Translations under genes and position numbers: made by a program | Source of the DNA: Bolinopsis microptera | Taxonomy: Eukaryota; Ctenophora; Tentaculata; Lobata; Bolinopsidae | Assembly (NCBI RefSeq): GCF_026151205.1 | Contig: NC_087072.1 | Coordinates: 26,195,799 to 26,206,493, forward strand | DNA: 10,695 nucleotides | Direction of reading: 5' to 3' | The notes under the pieces: model-generated | What the model saw: only the letters and a program-made list of their open reading frames with translations | Databases searched by the model: none | Told to the model about the DNA's origin: nothing | Shown: one piece after another, positions 1 to 7,770 of the stretch | Layout of the letters: the number at the start of each line of letters is the position of its first letter | Numbering within the stretch: the stretch's first letter is position 1

Positions 1-2328
1 TGTGTTTTGCGCCGCTGCGCAAGTGCTTCGTGCGCAAACACCAGATGGCACCTAACTTCAACGCGGAACTTTACACAAACATAGCGGAGTTACAGGTTTC
101 TACAATTACACACGAAATAGTGTATTATTGTATTATCATTTTGGAAACAAAGTTAAACTCAAATCTTCCCATTAAAAATGTTCTTGTTCATCAAGTTTTG
201 ATAAAGTTACCCCTTATTCTAAAGACCAATATTACTAACAGGCTCTAGCGAAGATGTTAGGCCCGTACGGTATAAAATACATGGGAGAGCAGCTCATGGA
301 GAGATGTGAACGACAAGTACACGAGATGTTGAGCATTGTTCAGGAGAACAAGGAACTGCTCATCCAACTCCGAGCATGCACCATGGATCAGTTCCCGACC
401 GGCGCGGTTAGTGTATTCATAGCTTCTAGCAGAGATTATTGGTAGAGGACTTTTAGCTATCAATTTTAATTTACAACATCAATAAGTGTCTCTGACGTTT
501 CTGAATTAAGTAATCACAAAGTAAATCTATCCTACTGAAAGCTTAGTTAATTAACTGTATTTATATTCTCAGTTATCAAAGTCATTGAAAAGGCACGACC
601 AATTCATGGCTAGCTGTATTTTGGTGGGAGCCCTGTTAAATTTCAGACGTCTTACTCTTGCTGCGCTGAAGACTGTAGTCGCTAAACGAGCTCCATTCTT
701 ACAGGTAATAGTAATAGTATTAGTATTACAGGTCAGTATTATGATCAAGTAAAGCATGCCAGTTCATGTTAAATTAATTATCACTCTCGAAGATGAGTGT
801 AAACTCAACGCAGATAGAAGTCAACTCGAGTCAGAATTAGCTCTTCTCTTTCGTCAGCAATTGATCGTAATATTATTTGTTTTATCAATATCGAATATCG
901 ATTCTCGTAGTTCGAAAGCGTCGAACTTAAGGTATTTTTGAACTTTAGTACGTGTCGAACTACAATACGTGTACCATCAATATCTTTTGTTGTTTTGACT
1001 GGTTATACCTTACCTTATATATTACCTTACAGAACTGTATTCTTGACTTCAAGACGAATATCCGCCCTGACGTGGATCCCAGTATCCCAGATGAGATTGC
1101 ATCTGCTGCTGGGTTCGAGGTTGATGCTGATCCGGTACTCTGTGCTGCAATACAGGTATTGCCAGTTTTACCACATATCTTTAGAAATTTAGTTTCTCTC
1201 TTTCTTATTGAAAGAATTTTATTTTCTAAATCTTTTAATAATTTCGATGAAATTGAGGAAACTAAAAATCATCAAACTATATGAGCATAGTTACAGATCA
1301 TAATTCATAGATCACACTCTCAAACCACGAATCCACGATGTGACATCTTCGGATAACCCATTTTAAAATCCTCTAATTATTTGTAACATAGCATTCCTAC
1401 ACGCATTCCTACACGCCCCAAACAACACTGTACTTATCCCTTCCTTCCCTAGAAACACTGCGCTAACCCTGCCTCTGAAACTCTGTGGATGCTATTTAAC
1501 GTGATGGTAGCTGTCACTCTCCCTCTACAGTCTCTGGACATCAACTCTGTGTACCGGACACCTATTGAGGGACACGAGAACAATCTGCATTGTGTTTCTA
1601 CTGCTGTAACCTGGCTTTCTTCTTGCGTTTATACTAACTTAGGTGGGTATCTTACTGTATAATTAGGGTTAGACGATCAAGGGATCAAGATCCAAAACGA
1701 AACAGTACTATTCCATGCTTCTTTCGTTTCAAAATGTTTTGAAATGAACGGACATTAAAATGAATGCTTGGGCCTCTAGCGTCCAATTAATGTCCGTTCG
1801 AATAAAGTCCGATACGGTATCTGATAATCGTTTGTGAGCCGTCCACTGTTAGCATAATCAGGTAATCTAACATATATGTTTATTTCAGTGCGCTCAGGAT
1901 TAGAAAAGGAGCCGTTACAGGTGATATTGAAGGAGAGAATGAGGGAGTTTGTTGAGAAAGTTTCTGAGAGAATGCTCAAACTACAACTGGAAGATGACAA
2001 GGAGTTACAAAAGGAGATCAAGCAAAGGGATTCCCTCTTTATATTGCTTGAGAAAATGGTTTGATATTAAGTTAATTACTGTTCAAATTCTTATATCAGT
2101 AGCTTTTAACACGTTGTACCATGTACAATGTACATTCAATGTACATTCGGTTACTATTAATTTGATGTAAGTTCAAACATAACAATCTTGGTACAGGTAA
2201 GGGACTCTAACTACATAACGTACGACATGTTGGAAAATAACTTCCCATTTACCATACTGAGAAACTCTTACCGAGCTGTCTATGAAAACAAGAAAAAGAA
2301 ACAGCAGAAGATTGAGAACGAGATCTAA
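1..2328 (+). CDS. NCKAP1: NCKAP1/Hem orthologue (WAVE complex subunit), 3' part, seven coding exons
   Basis: The NCKAP1/HEM protein scaffolds the WAVE regulatory complex, which relays Rac signals to Arp2/3 actin nucleation at the plasma membrane. I read seven exons: <1-95 (first whole codon at 3), 242-406, 573-704, 1033-1155, 1453-1642, 1889-2058 and 2197-2328 (TAA at 2326). All six introns are GT-AG. All are phase 0 except 1643-1888, which splits a Val codon (phase 1). About 334 residues are covered, the C-terminal third of a family protein of roughly 1,100 residues. Family landmarks seen: LGPYGIKYMGEQLM in exon 2, an ILVGALLNFRRL segment in exon 3, SAAGFEVDADPVL in exon 4, TPIEGHENNLHCV in exon 5, SLFILLEKM in exon 6 and FPFTILRNSYRAVYE in exon 7. 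The protein is clearly diverged from vertebrate copies and ends in a Lys/Gln/Glu-rich tail. The paralogue-like name HEM/NCKAP1L is equivalent here, since that split is vertebrate. The 5' part lies outside the window. Confidence 0.93.
1746..1799. repeat. inverted repeat inside a NCKAP1 intron
   Basis: Perfect 13-bp arms, GAACGGACATTAA at 1746-1758 and its reverse complement at 1787-1799, enclose 28 bases in the intron 1643-1888. The same gene's intron 1156-1452 holds a tandem GCATTCCTACAC doublet near 1391. Both look like small repeat remnants and lie away from the splice sites. Confidence 0.6.
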
Positions 2329-3198
2329 GGAGTACTAGATCCTTGATCTGCAAGCCTCTGCTCGTCTAAGACGTTGGATTGAAGATTACCCGTTTTGTAA
2401 TTATTAGTAAAACGCTTTGAAATTGTTTTGATTGATTAGTGATAATAATTGACGAAAACTGAAAATTTGACGGTTGAATTTTTTATTATACCGAATGAGA
2501 ATTGAATTGTAATAGCAATTTAATTTTGTAGTATGTAGTCATTAGTCACTAGTCATCCTGCGAAAAACGCTTTAGTTACCATGAAAAGTTATCTTGAAAA
2601 GCTGAAGAATATTTCTACCTTAGGACAAGGTAGTTTTTTTTACATACTTTGAAAAATGGAAATCGTTTATTTTTGATATTATATTGCAAGAATTCATCAT
2701 ACATCATCTCTCCATTTTATCATGTAGCAGTAATTAGTAAAATTTTACCACTTTTGATTGATATAATCAATAATCAATTACGACACAGTCATCGTCGACT
2801 ATAACGTATAATACGGAACTTGAAGTTTAACCAAGTTTATATTTATTAACGCTTTAATCACAAATAACGTTAATTGTTGCGATTTGATCTTATTTCTGGA
2901 CACCGATTTATCATACTATAACTCCTAGTTTTATGATTACAATTGTAAATTTCTATTGATAATATCATAAATTTGTTAATTTTTGTATAAAATATGCGTT
3001 TTTTCTCGATCTTCTTTACAATGACTATACTGGAGTGATGACTATGAGTGATGAGGTTACACAAGGCGAAGATGCACACAGCATGGCCATGACTTAACCA
3101 TGCTCACCACGCGAGTACAGAATCTTCTACTCACTACTGCAACAGTTTATTGTTTATACAGGATAATTATGATTATTTTAAAAGTGAACTATAACGTG
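2329..3198. other. AT-rich intergenic stretch, no gene seen
   Basis: This is downstream DNA of NCKAP1. Short open frames occur on both strands but none shows a recognisable motif, a supporting splice pattern or a signal peptide. The only local pattern is three AGTCAT/AGTCAC-type direct repeats around 2537-2556. Confidence 0.5.
2406..2411 (+). promoter_or_regulatory. possible weak poly(A) signal of NCKAP1 (AGTAAA)
   Basis: No AATAAA or ATTAAA is visible on the plus strand within several hundred bases after the NCKAP1 stop. AGTAAA, a known weaker variant, lies 78 bases past the stop and is followed by a T/G-rich stretch (2421-2440) that could be the downstream element. This is a guess from position and composition. 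Confidence 0.2.
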
Positions 3199-3201
3199 TT
3201 A

Positions 3202-3402
3202 CTGTCACCAAGATGTAAATCAGATCGAACGAGAAATTAGATCGAACCAGTTCGATCTAGGAATTAGATCGAACGCGCGGCGCGGCTTTCAATGTATTTG
3301 AATATGTATCTCGCGCCAGCGTTCGATCTAATTCCTAGATCGAACTGGTTCGATCTAATATATATAATTTCTCGTTCGATCTGATTTACATCTTGGTGAC
3401 AG
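3202..3402. mobile_element. fold-back hairpin MITE, about 201 bp, flanked by TTA
   Basis: The left arm starts CTGTCACCAAGATGTAAATC and the right arm is its reverse complement (arms about 3201-3275 and 3320-3403). The 75 paired bases match without a mismatch; the right arm has one extra 9-base AT insert near 3358-3368. The element is bounded by TTA at 3199-3201 and 3403-3405, a possible 3-bp target-site duplication of the kind made by PIF/Harbinger transposases. The 44-base loop encodes nothing visible. Each arm also contains its own palindrome, AGATCGAAC-CA-GTTCGATCT. The superfamily assignment is inference from the flank and size; no transposase is present. Confidence 0.75.
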
Positions 3403-3509
3403 TTAACTTTGAACTTGTCCATTATAAATGTACGGACCTGGTGTGCCCTTATTCGTAGTTGTATCACGTCGTGACCCCCATCGTCGTTTCAATAGTGGTT
3501 TTACTAAGT

Positions 3510-3529
3510 ATCGTGGCGAAAGCCACGAT
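3510..3529. repeat. perfect stem-loop with GAAA tetraloop
   Basis: ATCGTGGC-GAAA-GCCACGAT forms an 8-bp perfect stem closed by a GNRA-class loop when read on the plus strand. It sits in a GC-rich island between two fold-back elements. Confidence 0.7.
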
Positions 3530-3552
3530 GCACGATTGAATTTGACGATGTA

Positions 3553-3572
3553 GCCGCGCACTCGTGCGCGGC
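3553..3572. repeat. perfect GC-rich stem-loop with 4-base loop
   Basis: GCCGCGCA-CTCG-TGCGCGGC forms an 8-bp perfect stem. It lies 23 bases after the GAAA hairpin and has the same stem and loop size. The flanks contain GTTGTA (near 3459) and TACAAC (near 3583) in inverted order, so both may belong to one degraded fold-back element. Confidence 0.7.
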
Positions 3573-3725
3573 ATGGCAGGTCTACAACGTATGACAAATA
3601 CAATGCATTACCTAATAATCCATATCTGTCACATTTGACAATCAGGAGTTTATCGAGGAAGTTCTAGTTGGTCTAATTTCTCGTTAGAGTTAGGCCGTTA
3701 GGGTTTCAGCATATGCTTTTGTTGT

Positions 3726-4246
3726 AGCGCGATTCGTTACTGGGCCGCGCCGCGCACTCAATTATGCTTCTCGCTAGATCGGCGAGATGCGCTACTGGGC
3801 CTTGCCGAGCTGCGATGAATTGACATCGTCAATTAAATGCTTTTGTTAAAAATTGTGTTAATTGACGATGTCAATTTTTCGTAGCTCGGCGATCAGGCCC
3901 AGTTTCACCTAACCATGTGCTTTCGCGCCACTGCGGGCGCGCTTGTTTCACAAGTCTTTTTACCGCCGTGAGGCGGGCGCGCGCTACTGCAAGCGCAAGG
4001 GCTCTGGATAGAGCAAAGGCCCAGTATCCAGTATCGCATATCGCCGATCTAACAAAGATTAAATTAAAGGTGGTCGAATTTAATTGAAGGTGGTTGCGAT
4101 TTAACGGGTAATACTCGTAAAATATTTGTTCCAAATATTAGGACCGTCGACGAATCCAACTCGGCGCGCGTCCTGGTAGGTTATAAACATACAAGTTGCG
4201 ATAAGCATTATTAAATGCGCGGCGCGGCCCAGCAACGCATCGCGCT
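3726..4246. mobile_element. nested inverted-repeat (fold-back) element, about 520 bp
   Basis: The outer arms 3726-3756 and 4216-4246 match as inverted repeats at 29 of 31 positions (start AGCGCGATTCG, end CGCATCGCGCT); weaker similarity continues inward to about 3769 and 4203. A second inverted pair lies at 3773-3801 and 4018-4053, and a third at 3794-3835 and 3858-3902, whose arms contain the palindrome AATTGAC-ATC-GTCAATT. No coding capacity is credible: the minus-strand open frame at 3871-4134 is low-complexity and follows the repeats. No clear target-site duplication was found. It is best read as a non-autonomous element, possibly a composite of nested insertions. Confidence 0.65.
3924..4014. 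repeat. run of five consecutive short perfect hairpins
   Basis: In order: CGCGCC/GGCGCG (3924-3941), CTTGT/ACAAG (3942-3954), CCGCC/GGCGG (3963-3976), GCGCT/AGCGC (3981-3996) and GCTCT/AGAGC (4001-4014). Loops are 3 to 6 bases and the hairpins are nearly back to back, inside the larger nested fold-back element. Another hairpin, AATATTTG-TTC-CAAATATT, follows at about 4119-4137. Confidence 0.6.
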
Positions 4247-4283
4247 TCTCTCTGTTCCTCACACACTTGAACTATTTAATGGA

Positions 4284-4704
4284 ACAAATAGACAGGATGG
4301 TGCAAGACTGGACATCAGTGCGAGATCGTTTTGGTCGCCGCTGGACAGGGCATTCACAGATGTAAGGGTACTTCACCCTCAAGCCCAGTCCAACAGTGAC
4401 AAAAGCATCTCACAGATGTACAAATCTCACGAGAAAAACAAAAAAACGTGAGTACAATAACAGAGTCCTCAATGTTGAAAAGGCTACCTTCACGCCACTG
4501 GTGTTCAGTACTACAGGAGGAATGGCAACTGAGGCTTCGCAGTTTCTAAAACATCTTGCTGAAAAGATCAGCCTAAAGAAAGGCCAACAGTATTGTGATG
4601 TGATGTTATTTGTCAGACGCAGACTGCGTTTTGATCTACTCAGAACCTGTATAATCTCTACCAGGGGTACAGAGGTACCAGAACCCTTCCACCCACGGCA
4701 ATAA
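4284..4704 (+). pseudogene. retroelement C-terminal domain fragment 1, frameshifted
   Basis: The translation matches, from memory, a domain common at the end of retroelement polyproteins in cnidarians and other invertebrates: QDGARLDISARSFW, then FTDVRVLHPQAQS, then EKATFTPLVFSTTGGM, then a RLRFDLLRTCIISTRG ending. The first part is in one frame up to the stop at 4449 and the rest is in the next frame, with the change at the A7 run 4440-4446; a one-base indel there would join them. TAA at 4702 ends it close to the family's usual end. The upstream catalytic parts are missing, and the fragment starts just after the fold-back element. The D...DVRV layout resembles a PD-(D/E)XK nuclease core, which is inference only. 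Confidence 0.7.
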
Positions 4705-5448
4705 GTGACTTGGACCTTAACCTGATCAACACTCTTAAACCCTAAAAGGTCATGGAGTGCTTGTTGGATGGGGGTCTAAACTGCTTTTTGTTGTGATGTG
4801 ATTTAGTGGATTTTATATATATTATTACAAAGGGTTTTATTTTTACCTCAGTCTTTAAATTTGTACCATTTTTACAGAATTTTTATATAGGGTCATTGCT
4901 ATATTATGTGTATATTGTTTGAATATTCTTTATAGACCAGAGTGGTGGCTGGTCCTATACCTCCACAAAACGTTTTTAAGACCAGCAGGATCCTTCTCTG
5001 ACTAAAGTTCTTACTTTAAAGAATCATTCTTTTCTTGTTTAGTGTAGGTCTTATCAACTATTTGGAAAAACTTAACTAAGATACTAGCTAGTGTCTATCC
5101 TTACAGCTGTCTATCCTTATAGGTAGTACTAAATGGAGTTGGGTTATAAACATATAAGGGATACGATGGTTTAACTTGTAGAAGCTTTCAATAAACATGT
5201 GTTAATCGTCGTCAGCTGGTGTCTATAGCTAGTGTCTATCCTTATATGTGTCTATCCTAATATAGCTACTAGACAATTACCATTGCTGAAATTATCTGTA
5301 TACTGTTTGAAGCATATTATTCCGTAAAAATTAATATACTAGCAAAACTGCACGTTTTGTCCTAGGAACGCACTTTTTTAGAAATCTTACCGGTGATCCT
5401 CTAAAATCATCTAATTTGTCCAATTTAGGGGGCGCGATTTTTCAGGGA
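4705..5448. other. repeat-containing non-coding stretch
   Basis: No gene is visible. It holds a duplicated block of about 40 bases (5085-5124 and 5226-5266), each copy with two GTGTCTATCC motifs. An AATAAA at 5190-5195 might end a transcript of the fragment upstream. A GGTTATAAACATATAAG at about 5145 nearly repeats GGTTATAAACATACAAG at about 4179, so the pair brackets fragment 1. Confidence 0.5.
5085..5266. repeat. duplicated 40-base block, 141-base period
   Basis: TAGCTAGTGTCTATCCTTA is identical at 5085-5103 and 5226-5244. Each is followed by a second, diverged GTGTCTATCC-type unit, so the ancestral block was itself a doublet. Confidence 0.65.
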
Positions 5449-5471
5449 GGGGGGGGGGGGGGGGGGGGGGG
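5449..5471. repeat. poly(G) tract, 23 G
   Basis: An uninterrupted run of 23 G follows GGGA. The true length is uncertain because such runs mutate and mis-sequence easily. It immediately precedes retroelement fragment 2. Confidence 0.9.
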
Positions 5472-5493
5472 CAACAGGCAATGTTATGCCACT

Positions 5494-5606
5494 GATGAGT
5501 ACTTAGTGAAAGTGTTGAATTTGGAGAAGGCAACCTTCACCCTAACGGTATTTCTCACATCTGGAGGTATGTCGAGAGATTGTAAGCAAATTGTCAACAG
5601 ATTAGT
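5494..5606 (+). pseudogene. retroelement C-terminal domain fragment 2, truncated
   Basis: About 37 codons read DEYLVKVLNLEKATFTLTVF followed by LTSGGMSRDCKQIVNRL. This aligns with the middle of fragment 1 (EYNNRVLNVEKATFTPLVF...GGM). The two copies differ at many positions, so they are independent old insertions or members of different subfamilies. Similarity stops at about 5606, exactly where LINE sequence begins at 5607. The upstream end is lost near the poly(G) tract. Confidence 0.6.
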
Positions 5607-5795
5607 GTTATTGCAAACGAGTTCAACAAATACTTTAACTCAATTGCCTCCACTCTAAATGAATCAATAGCTGACCTGCTTATACAGGCTTCTGAATTTT
5701 CAACATTTGAAGACTACCTCCTGCCATCCAATAATAACTCTATATTCCTATCTGACTGTTCACATACTGAGCTCATGGAAATAATTTCCAAGTTG
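5607..5795 (+). repeat. LINE interior segment, plus-strand arm of a 189-bp exact inverted repeat
   Basis: It encodes the region just before the reverse transcriptase fingers, including ANEFNKYFNSIASTLN and ending TELMEIISKL. It is identical, base for base by eye, to the reverse complement of 6353-6541. Its 5' side abuts retroelement fragment 2 and its 3' side abuts the broken 3' end of the minus-strand LINE, so the two LINE pieces face each other and both lack their 3' ends. Confidence 0.92.
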
Positions 5796-7096
5796 ATAAG
5801 GTTTTCGGATTTTTTATTAAGGACTTCTGTGTACTGTGTTCTATTTGATAAGTAGCTTTTAATAAGACAGTTTGCATTGCCTCTTATTCCATACCTATCT
5901 AGTTTTGTTAGGAGTGTACTATGGTCGATTGTATCAAATGCTTTACTCAAATCTATAAATATTCCTAGAACATGGTTTCGTTTTTTATGCTCTCTTCAAT
6001 AATCCTAACAGAGTAGTTACTAGTTAACAGCATGGCTAGTAGAATGGGACTTGCGGAAGCCAAATTGGTTTTCATCAAGGATATTTTGTGACAGAGCGAA
6101 ACTGTAGATACGGCTGTATATCACTTTTTCAAATATCTTACCAAATATAGGCAGTGTAGAGACAGGTCTGTAGTTTCCTACATCCTCTTGGTTTCCTTTC
6201 TTAAATATGGGAGTAACTTTGCCAACTTTCAAAACATCAGGAAATACCCCGCTCATCATGAGTTTGTTGAAATGTTGGGCTAAAACAGGGCAGATTAAAT
6301 GAGCTGACTTTTTGATTATACGGATCGGGATATCACTAGATTTACCATTTTCCAACTTGGAAATTATTTCCATGAGCTCAGTATGTGAACAGTCAGATAG
6401 GAATATAGAGTTATTATTGGATGGCAGGAGGTAGTCTTCAAATGTTGAAAATTCAGAAGCCTGTATAAGCAGGTCAGCTATTGATTCATTTAGAGTGGAG
6501 GCAATTGAGTTAAAGTATTTGTTGAACTCGTTTGCAATAACCCTTCTATCTGTTATTTTTCTGTTGTCGATTATAAATGAGGGTTTTATAGTCTTTTTAC
6601 ACTTCCCTCTAAGTTCATTAATGATCTGCCATGTCTTCTTACGGTCGTGCTTATTTTCTATGATTTGGTTGCAAGAGTAAGTATTTTTTGCAGAGTTAAT
6701 TACAGATTTGAGGATCCTTCGGTATACCTTGAAGGTTTGTTCGAGAACATGGTCTCCATCAGGGTTTGCCTTAGTTTTAGACGTACAATCCAGTTATCTT
6801 TTAATTCATGTTTTTTTTTCAACGGCTGCTGAGATACTATCTGTTATCCAGGGGTTATTGATAGGATTCCGTTTAGTAGTTTTTGGCTTTACAAGTTTGC
6901 ATGTTGCATCAAGTACATGATCAAATAATTTAGTAAAATCCGAGAATTCATGAGAAGTGTGGAGCTTTGAGAGGTCAGTGTTCAGTAGGGTTAGGAATTT
7001 ATTAAGGTTGGCATTACTGAAGTCGTAGTACTGGACATGTTTTTCACTTTTTGGACCAACCTTGGTTGGTACCAAGTTATACCAGAAAGAATTATT
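5796..7096 (-). pseudogene. jockey/CR1-like LINE ORF2 remnant: linker and part of reverse transcriptase
   Basis: Reading down from 7096 on the minus strand: an endonuclease-to-RT linker with KHVQYYDFSNANLN and NNPWITDSISAAVEKK; then TWQIINELRGK and FIIDNRKITDRRVIANEFNK; then RT blocks KVGKVTPIFKKGNQEDVGNY, RPVSTLPIFGKIFEKVIY, NQFGFRKSHSTSHAVN, and motif A DLSKAFDTIDHSTLLTKLDR. It stops after LSNRTQYTEVLNKK, before the expected GVPQGS and YxDD blocks. The endonuclease domain is also missing. Breaks: a frame change at the T9 run 6811-6819; another near 6774-6779; a 7-base tandem duplication at 6016-6028 giving a stop at 6020; and another shift near 5990. It cannot encode an active enzyme. The family is widespread in marine invertebrates. 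Confidence 0.9.
6353..6541 (-). repeat. minus-strand arm of the 189-bp exact inverted repeat
   Basis: This is the in-place LINE copy of the segment inverted at 5607-5795. The arms are the same length with no indel, separated by 557 bases of LINE reverse-transcriptase sequence. Confidence 0.92.
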
Positions 7097-7770
7097 TCAA
7101 TCGGGTACTCAGTGACTTAGCTATAAAGGCCAACGTATGGGTACTGACTTTTGGCCCACCCTGTATTTATTGTTTGAATAAAACTAAACAAGCACCCACA
7201 CCAAATATTTTTGGTTCAGAACATAGTTGAGATCCTTCAGTGGTAGTGTTAAGGCCAAAGAGTAAGCTCAAGGCTTTTTCCTCTCTTGCTTGATTTGGGT
7301 GTGTCTATCTCTATTAAATCCAGTAAGGAATACAGGGTTTTTAAGAACATCTGTCAGAAAAATTCCACAGGAAAGTTTTATAAACTATTTCTCACAGACG
7401 TGTAAAGTAACCTGACTGTGAAACAGCTATCCTCCCAGTGGTGTAAGAAAGGGCCCACTGCACATGCTGTGCAGGGGGGAGGCATCTTAGATGGGCGCGA
7501 AATTGTCGTTTGAATGTGGGAAATTTTGAAACAAGTAACTGCTGCAAAAATTTCAAGTTAAGTGAAACCACCAGCAACATTTATCCAAAACCAGGATTGT
7601 TAGTTTCATATGATCGGATTATTATTAACTTACTTGAAATCAATTTTTCTACATTATCAATAAAGTAGTATGTTGGACAAGTGAAACAAACAAATTGGAG
7701 AATTCTTAATCTAGCTAAATCAACAAATTTCTTTCCATTATTAATGTGTAAGATCAAGTTTTCAATGGTA
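7097..7770. other. non-coding stretch with one transposon-end-like motif
   Basis: No gene is supported. At 7147-7165, just outside the 5' end of the LINE remnant, ACTTTTGGCCCACCCTGTA reads on the minus strand as TACAGGGTGGGCCAAAAGT, the style of terminal inverted repeat seen in many DNA transposons. No partner copy is visible in the window. An AATAAA at 7177-7182 has no gene to serve. Minus-strand open frames at 7392-7580 and 7581-7922 show no recognisable motifs. Confidence 0.4.

Noticed and set aside
756-941. Open frame within the NCKAP1 intron, plus strand
   Set aside because: It lies between two well-defined NCKAP1 exons, lacks splice support and does not match the family.
3243-3360. GGTTCGA-like sequences resembling a tRNA B box
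   Set aside because: They are part of the AGATCGAAC palindromes; no A box, acceptor stem or cloverleaf is visible.
3264-3603. Minus-strand open frames over the hairpin elements
   Set aside because: They are produced by the inverted repeats and show no domain or signal.
3871-4134. Minus-strand frame rich in Ala, Arg and Leu
   Set aside because: Composition follows the GC-rich hairpins; no recognisable domain and it spans repeat boundaries.
4179-5162. Near-identical GGTTATAAACATA[CT]AAG pair as possible terminal repeats around fragment 1
   Set aside because: Only about 17 bases match and the sequences diverge at once; too short for LTRs.
5488-5515. CTGATGAG...GAAA resembling a hammerhead ribozyme core
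   Set aside because: The bases between do not form a stem II and the segment is explained as retroelement coding sequence (DEYLVKV).
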